Positions 61,040 through 64,000 of a stretch of 64,000 bases of DNA are shown here, piece after piece. A model generated the notes under the pieces. It had not been told where the DNA came from, ran no database searches, and saw only the letters and a program-made list of their open reading frames with translations. The translations under genes were made by a program, and so were the position numbers. Each line of letters starts with the position of its first letter. Position 1 is the first letter of the stretch. Where the stretch lies: NCBI RefSeq assembly GCF_011516945.1, contig NZ_WOTH01000002.1:62001-126000 (forward strand), read 5' to 3'. Origin of the DNA: Acetobacter estunensis. Lineage in GTDB: Bacteria > Pseudomonadota > Alphaproteobacteria > Acetobacterales > Acetobacteraceae.

Positions 61040-61696
61040 ATGACACGCTCGGCACCCGTCATCGCCGTGGACGGCCCGGCCGCTGCCGGCAAAGGCACTC
61101 TCTCGAAACGACTGGCCGAGGTTCTGGGGCTTCCGCATCTCGACACCGGCCTGCTCTACCGCGCGGTTGCGCGCCGCATGTTGGATGAGGCTGTGGACCC
61201 TGCTTGCACATCAGGCGAAGCCGTCGCCCGCGCGCTCGTTCCTGAAGACCTCAAGCGCACCGATCTGCGCACGCCCGATGTCGATGCCGCCGCCAGTCTT
61301 GTCGCGCGCGATCAGGGCGTGCGGCAGGCTCTCGTGGACATGCAGCGCCTTTTTGCACGCGCGCAGGGCGCCGTGCTCGATGGCCGCGACATCGGCACCG
61401 TCATATTCCCCGATGCGGATGTGAAGCTCTACATCACGGCGTCCGCCCGCACGCGCGCGGTGCGCCGCTATATGCAGAATGGCGGCTCGGAAACGGCCCC
61501 TGACCGGGAAGCGCATATCAGTGAGATCGAGCAGGCGCTGATCGCCCGCGATCATGCCGACAGCACCCGCGCTTCCGCGCCTCTGCGCATGGCGGACGAT
61601 GCCGTGAAAATCGAAACCGATGCGCTGGATGCGGCAGAGGTTCTAGCGGAAGCCCTGCGCATTACGAAAGCTGCATTGGAAAGGCAGAAAGCGTAG
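61040..61696 (+). CDS. cmk: Cytidylate kinase
   Basis: A 218-residue enzyme phosphorylating CMP/dCMP. P-loop DGPAAAGKGT at about residue 10, LDTGLLYRAVA, and LDGRDIGTVIFPDA are the family motifs. ATG 61040 with GGAAAACCCGGAAAC upstream. In many bacteria rpsA follows cmk; here a metal exporter follows 40 bases later. Confidence 0.95.
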   Translation: MTRSAPVIAVDGPAAAGKGTLSKRLAEVLGLPHLDTGLLYRAVARRMLDEAVDPACTSGEAVARALVPEDLKRTDLRTPDVDAAASLVARDQGVRQALVDMQRLFARAQGAVLDGRDIGTVIFPDADVKLYITASARTRAVRRYMQNGGSETAPDREAHISEIEQALIARDHADSTRASAPLRMADDAVKIETDALDAAEVLAEALRITKAALERQKA

Positions 61697-61736
61697 GATA
61701 CGTGACTCCGGTCACTGCCCAGCGCGAAAGCTTTTC

Positions 61737-62768
61737 ATGACTTCCTCTTCCCACGATCATGATCACGACCATTCTGCTCACGCGGCTCACGGTCATGGCT
61801 GTGCGCATGATCATGGACATGATGAACATGGTCACGGAGAACAGGGATGCGATCACGGTCATGGCCTCTTTGGCCATCATCATCACGCCCCTGCCTCTTT
61901 TGGAACGATCTTCGCCGTCGGGATGGCCATTAACACGCTGTATCTGGTGATCGAGGCGGTCTGGGGCGTGCTGGCTCACTCGCTGGCACTGCTGGCCGAC
62001 GCCGGACACAATCTGTCCGATGTGCTGGCGCTGGGTGCTGCGTGGCTCGCGCATAATCTGAGCCAGCGCGCGCCGTCGCAGCGTTTCACTTATGGCCTTC
62101 GCCGCTCCTCGATCCTTGCCGCCCTCACCAACGCCGTGATCCTTCTGCTCGTCACGGGCGGCATCGCGTGGGAAGCGATTCTGCGTCTGTTCCATCCCGA
62201 ACCCGTTGCGGGGCGAACTGTCATGATCGTCGCTGCCATCGGTATTCTGGTGAACGGTGCGACGGCGCTCATGCTGATGAAGGGCCAGAAAGAGGACCTG
62301 AACATTCGGGGAGCCTTTCTTCACATGGCGACAGACGCCCTCGCGTCGTTCGCCGTTGTGGTGACGGGTGCCATGGTACTGCTGACAAATCTCACATGGC
62401 TCGATCCGGCCATCAGTCTCGCCATTTCCGTTCTTATCGTGGGGGCAACCTGGGCACTTTTGCGGGATTCGCTGGACATGGCGCTCGATGCCGTCCCACG
62501 CGATGTAAATCCCGGAGAGGTCGAGCAGTATCTGCGGACATTGCCGGGTGTGACGGAGTTGCATGACCTGCACATCTGGGCCATGAGCACCACCGAAAAC
62601 GCGCTGACCGCGCATCTCGTCCGGGCCTCCAGCACTGACAACGACCGTCTGCTTGAGACGGTCGGAGAGACGCTCCGCTCCCGATTCGGAATCGTGCACC
62701 CCACGATCCAGATTGAAACCGCCCGCTGCGATGCGGGCTGCACCCTGCAAGGAAGTGGTGTTGTCTGA
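61737..62768 (+). CDS. Cation diffusion facilitator (zinc exporter, ZitB/CzcD-like) with His-rich N-terminus
   Basis: A 343-residue inner-membrane antiporter. The first 50 residues contain 18 His. Six membrane helices follow, with the metal sites AGHNLSD (helix II) and LHMATDALAS (helix V), i.e. HxxxD twice, the zinc-type pattern. The cytosolic C-terminal domain has TELHDLHIWAMS. Exports Zn2+, possibly Co2+/Cd2+. Its stop overlaps the next CDF gene's start. Confidence 0.93.
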   Translation: MTSSSHDHDHDHSAHAAHGHGCAHDHGHDEHGHGEQGCDHGHGLFGHHHHAPASFGTIFAVGMAINTLYLVIEAVWGVLAHSLALLADAGHNLSDVLALGAAWLAHNLSQRAPSQRFTYGLRRSSILAALTNAVILLLVTGGIAWEAILRLFHPEPVAGRTVMIVAAIGILVNGATALMLMKGQKEDLNIRGAFLHMATDALASFAVVVTGAMVLLTNLTWLDPAISLAISVLIVGATWALLRDSLDMALDAVPRDVNPGEVEQYLRTLPGVTELHDLHIWAMSTTENALTAHLVRASSTDNDRLLETVGETLRSRFGIVHPTIQIETARCDAGCTLQGSGVV

Positions 62769-63714
62769 GACCCTTACCTCCTCTGCCACGACCACCACAG
62801 AAAACGCCCATCAGAAGCATCTCGTTGCCTGGGTCAGCCTCGGGGTCAGCATCCTCGCACTCGGCTTGAAATATGCGGCCTGGCATGTCTCAGGTAGCGT
62901 GGCCCTGAAGTCCGATGCGTTAGAGACGATCATCAATGTGGTGGCCGCCGCTGGCGGGTTGTGGGCCATTCGGCTGGCCGAACGTCCGGCAGACCACAAC
63001 CATAATTACGGTCACTACAAAGCCGAATATCTGTCCGCGATCATCGAAAGTGCGATGGTTTTCGTCACGGCGCTGTTGATCGGCAAGGCGGCATGGGACG
63101 GCTTTCAGCACCCGCAGAGCGAGATGAACTCGCCATGGCTGGGCATCGCGCTTAATGCAGCGGCCACCGTGGTGAATCTTGCGTGGGGGGTAACATTACT
63201 CCGCATAGGACAGCGCATGCGCTCCCCGGCCCTGGTCGCTGGCGGCCAGCATGTCCTCTCGGATGTCTGGACCGGCATCGGGCTGGTCGCAGGACTGTCG
63301 CTCATTCCATTGACAGGTTGGCACTGGCTCGATCCGGCTATTGCGGCGCTGATTGCCGTGAACGTGCTGCGCGTGGGTTGGGAAATGCTGCGTCAGTCCG
63401 TTGCCGGTTTGATGGACGAGGCACCGGATTCCGCAACACTCGAAAAACTGCATGACGTGATTGCAAGCCACGCCACGGGTGCGATCGAAGCGCATGACAT
63501 CCGCATCCGTGAGGTGGGAGCCATCACATTCATTGAGTTTCACCTCGTAGTGCCCGGCACCATGACGGTCTCCGTAGTGCATGACATCTGTGACCGGATC
63601 GAAGCGGGACTGCGTGAAAATCTTGGCCGTTGCGTCATCCACATCCATGTGGAGCCGGAGAATAAGGCCAAGAACGAGGGAATCGTGCTGGCGCACCCCG
63701 CGCAAATCCATTGA
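62761..63714 (+). CDS. Second cation diffusion facilitator, FieF-type group
   Basis: A 317-residue exporter with helix II site SDALETIINV and helix V site GGQHVLSD, so its metal ligands differ from the preceding zinc type (Asp/Thr against His/Asp); HNYGHYKAEY is also conserved. The C-terminal domain has AHDIRIREVGAITFIEFHL. Metal is uncertain, possibly Fe, Co or Mn. TTG start at 62761 with AAGGA upstream, overlapping the zitB-like gene's end by 8 bases, indicates translational coupling. Confidence 0.85.
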   Translation: MSETLTSSATTTTENAHQKHLVAWVSLGVSILALGLKYAAWHVSGSVALKSDALETIINVVAAAGGLWAIRLAERPADHNHNYGHYKAEYLSAIIESAMVFVTALLIGKAAWDGFQHPQSEMNSPWLGIALNAAATVVNLAWGVTLLRIGQRMRSPALVAGGQHVLSDVWTGIGLVAGLSLIPLTGWHWLDPAIAALIAVNVLRVGWEMLRQSVAGLMDEAPDSATLEKLHDVIASHATGAIEAHDIRIREVGAITFIEFHLVVPGTMTVSVVHDICDRIEAGLRENLGRCVIHIHVEPENKAKNEGIVLAHPAQIH

Positions 63715-63854
63715 TGGAACCGAACAATTTCACAAAACATTCCATTTTGTATTGGAATCACGGTGTTGCGGGCGTAGCGTAAGCTGGGTCATGCGCATTT
63801 CGCATGAACTGCAAGACGTTCAGGTTGCAGATCATTCCAACCCGCCAAGGCATC

Positions 63855-64000
63855 ATGTCCTCCACAACGACCGGCCGTATCCGTCATTTTCGTGAAACCG
63901 CCCGCATGACGACGGTCGAATGGCGACGAAAGCTCATCGTGTGGACCGGCTCCATCATGGTTGGGCTTGTGGCGGTGGCTTTTGCCGAACTGGCTGATGA
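63855..64000 (+). CDS. Probable chloride channel (ClC) protein, N-terminus only
   Basis: An open frame of 48 codons running off the right edge. AAGG lies a few bases before the ATG at 63855. The start MSSTTTGRIRHFRETA is followed by a membrane helix with WTGSIMVGLVAVAFAELAD, like the N-terminus of bacterial ClC-type proteins. Too short to be certain. Confidence 0.45.
   Translation, partial: MSSTTTGRIRHFRETARMTTVEWRRKLIVWTGSIMVGLVAVAFAELAD

Noticed and set aside
62653-62760. Upstream extension of the second CDF gene
   Set aside because: The extra residues overlap the coding end of the zinc exporter in another frame and are basic, non-hydrophobic; the TTG at 62761 with AAGGA upstream fits better.

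Overview
The window looks like chromosomal DNA of a motile acetic acid bacterium (Acetobacteraceae, Alphaproteobacteria; Gluconobacter/Asaia/Acetobacter-like). This rests on high GC, a split F0-only ATP synthase operon with both b and b' subunits, fliX next to flgI, a one-cysteine DksA, a CysN-CysC fusion, and Hint-type adhesin genes of the kind common in this family. The genus is inference; no rRNA is present. I saw no insertion sequence, prophage or CRISPR array, and coding density is normal throughout.

Layout. 1-3.4 kb: sulfate activation and reduction (cysH-cysD-cysNC, minus strand). 3.5-7.4 kb: GST, a methyltransferase, comF, glutaredoxin and small DUF proteins. 7.4-10.3 kb: a copper-linked locus (His/Met-rich DUF2946 protein and an OprC-like TonB receptor). 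10.3-16.5 kb: DUF3147, alcohol dehydrogenase, a phytochrome-like HWE kinase/response-regulator hybrid, a DedA-like protein and a bestrophin. 16.7-22.4 kb: porin, CarD, a TPR glycosyltransferase and a SulP transporter. 22.4-28.6 kb: a six-gene MCE (Mla-like) operon whose ATPase and cyclase-like sensor have both lost their catalytic residues. 28.7-34 kb: MATE pump, tRNA-Thr, dksA, the fliX/flgI/flgJ/flgN flagellar genes and a histone H1-like protein. 34.5-41.3 kb: mtnA, a DUF2272 lipoprotein, rhodanese, cysK, then the co-directional run argC-grxB-tRNA-Leu-serC. 41.5-45.1 kb: a second MCE operon with an intact ATPase, a STAS-MlaE fusion and a PqiC-like lipoprotein. 45.3-50.6 kb: the F0 ATP synthase operon running directly into two lipid-linked glycosyltransferase genes. 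50.9-56.2 kb: a large AIDA-like repeat/Hint adhesin and a glycosyltransferase that share a beta-sandwich-like module. 56.4-64 kb: secD-secF, small lipoprotein, DUF2905, MFS transporter, cmk, two overlapping CDF metal exporters and the start of a probable ClC channel.

Themes. Sulfur and serine/cysteine metabolism recurs (cysHDNC, cysK, serC, mtnA, rhodanese). Envelope biology dominates the rest: two MCE lipid-transport systems, porin, adhesin with glycosyltransferase, SecDF, lipoproteins. The strongest candidate for an undescribed system is the 22.4-28.6 kb operon: a Cache-GAF-pseudocyclase receptor, an MlaE permease, a pseudo-ATPase, an MCE protein and two lipoproteins, all tightly coupled. 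The second candidate is the Hint adhesin with its module-sharing glycosyltransferase behind a Fur-box-like site.
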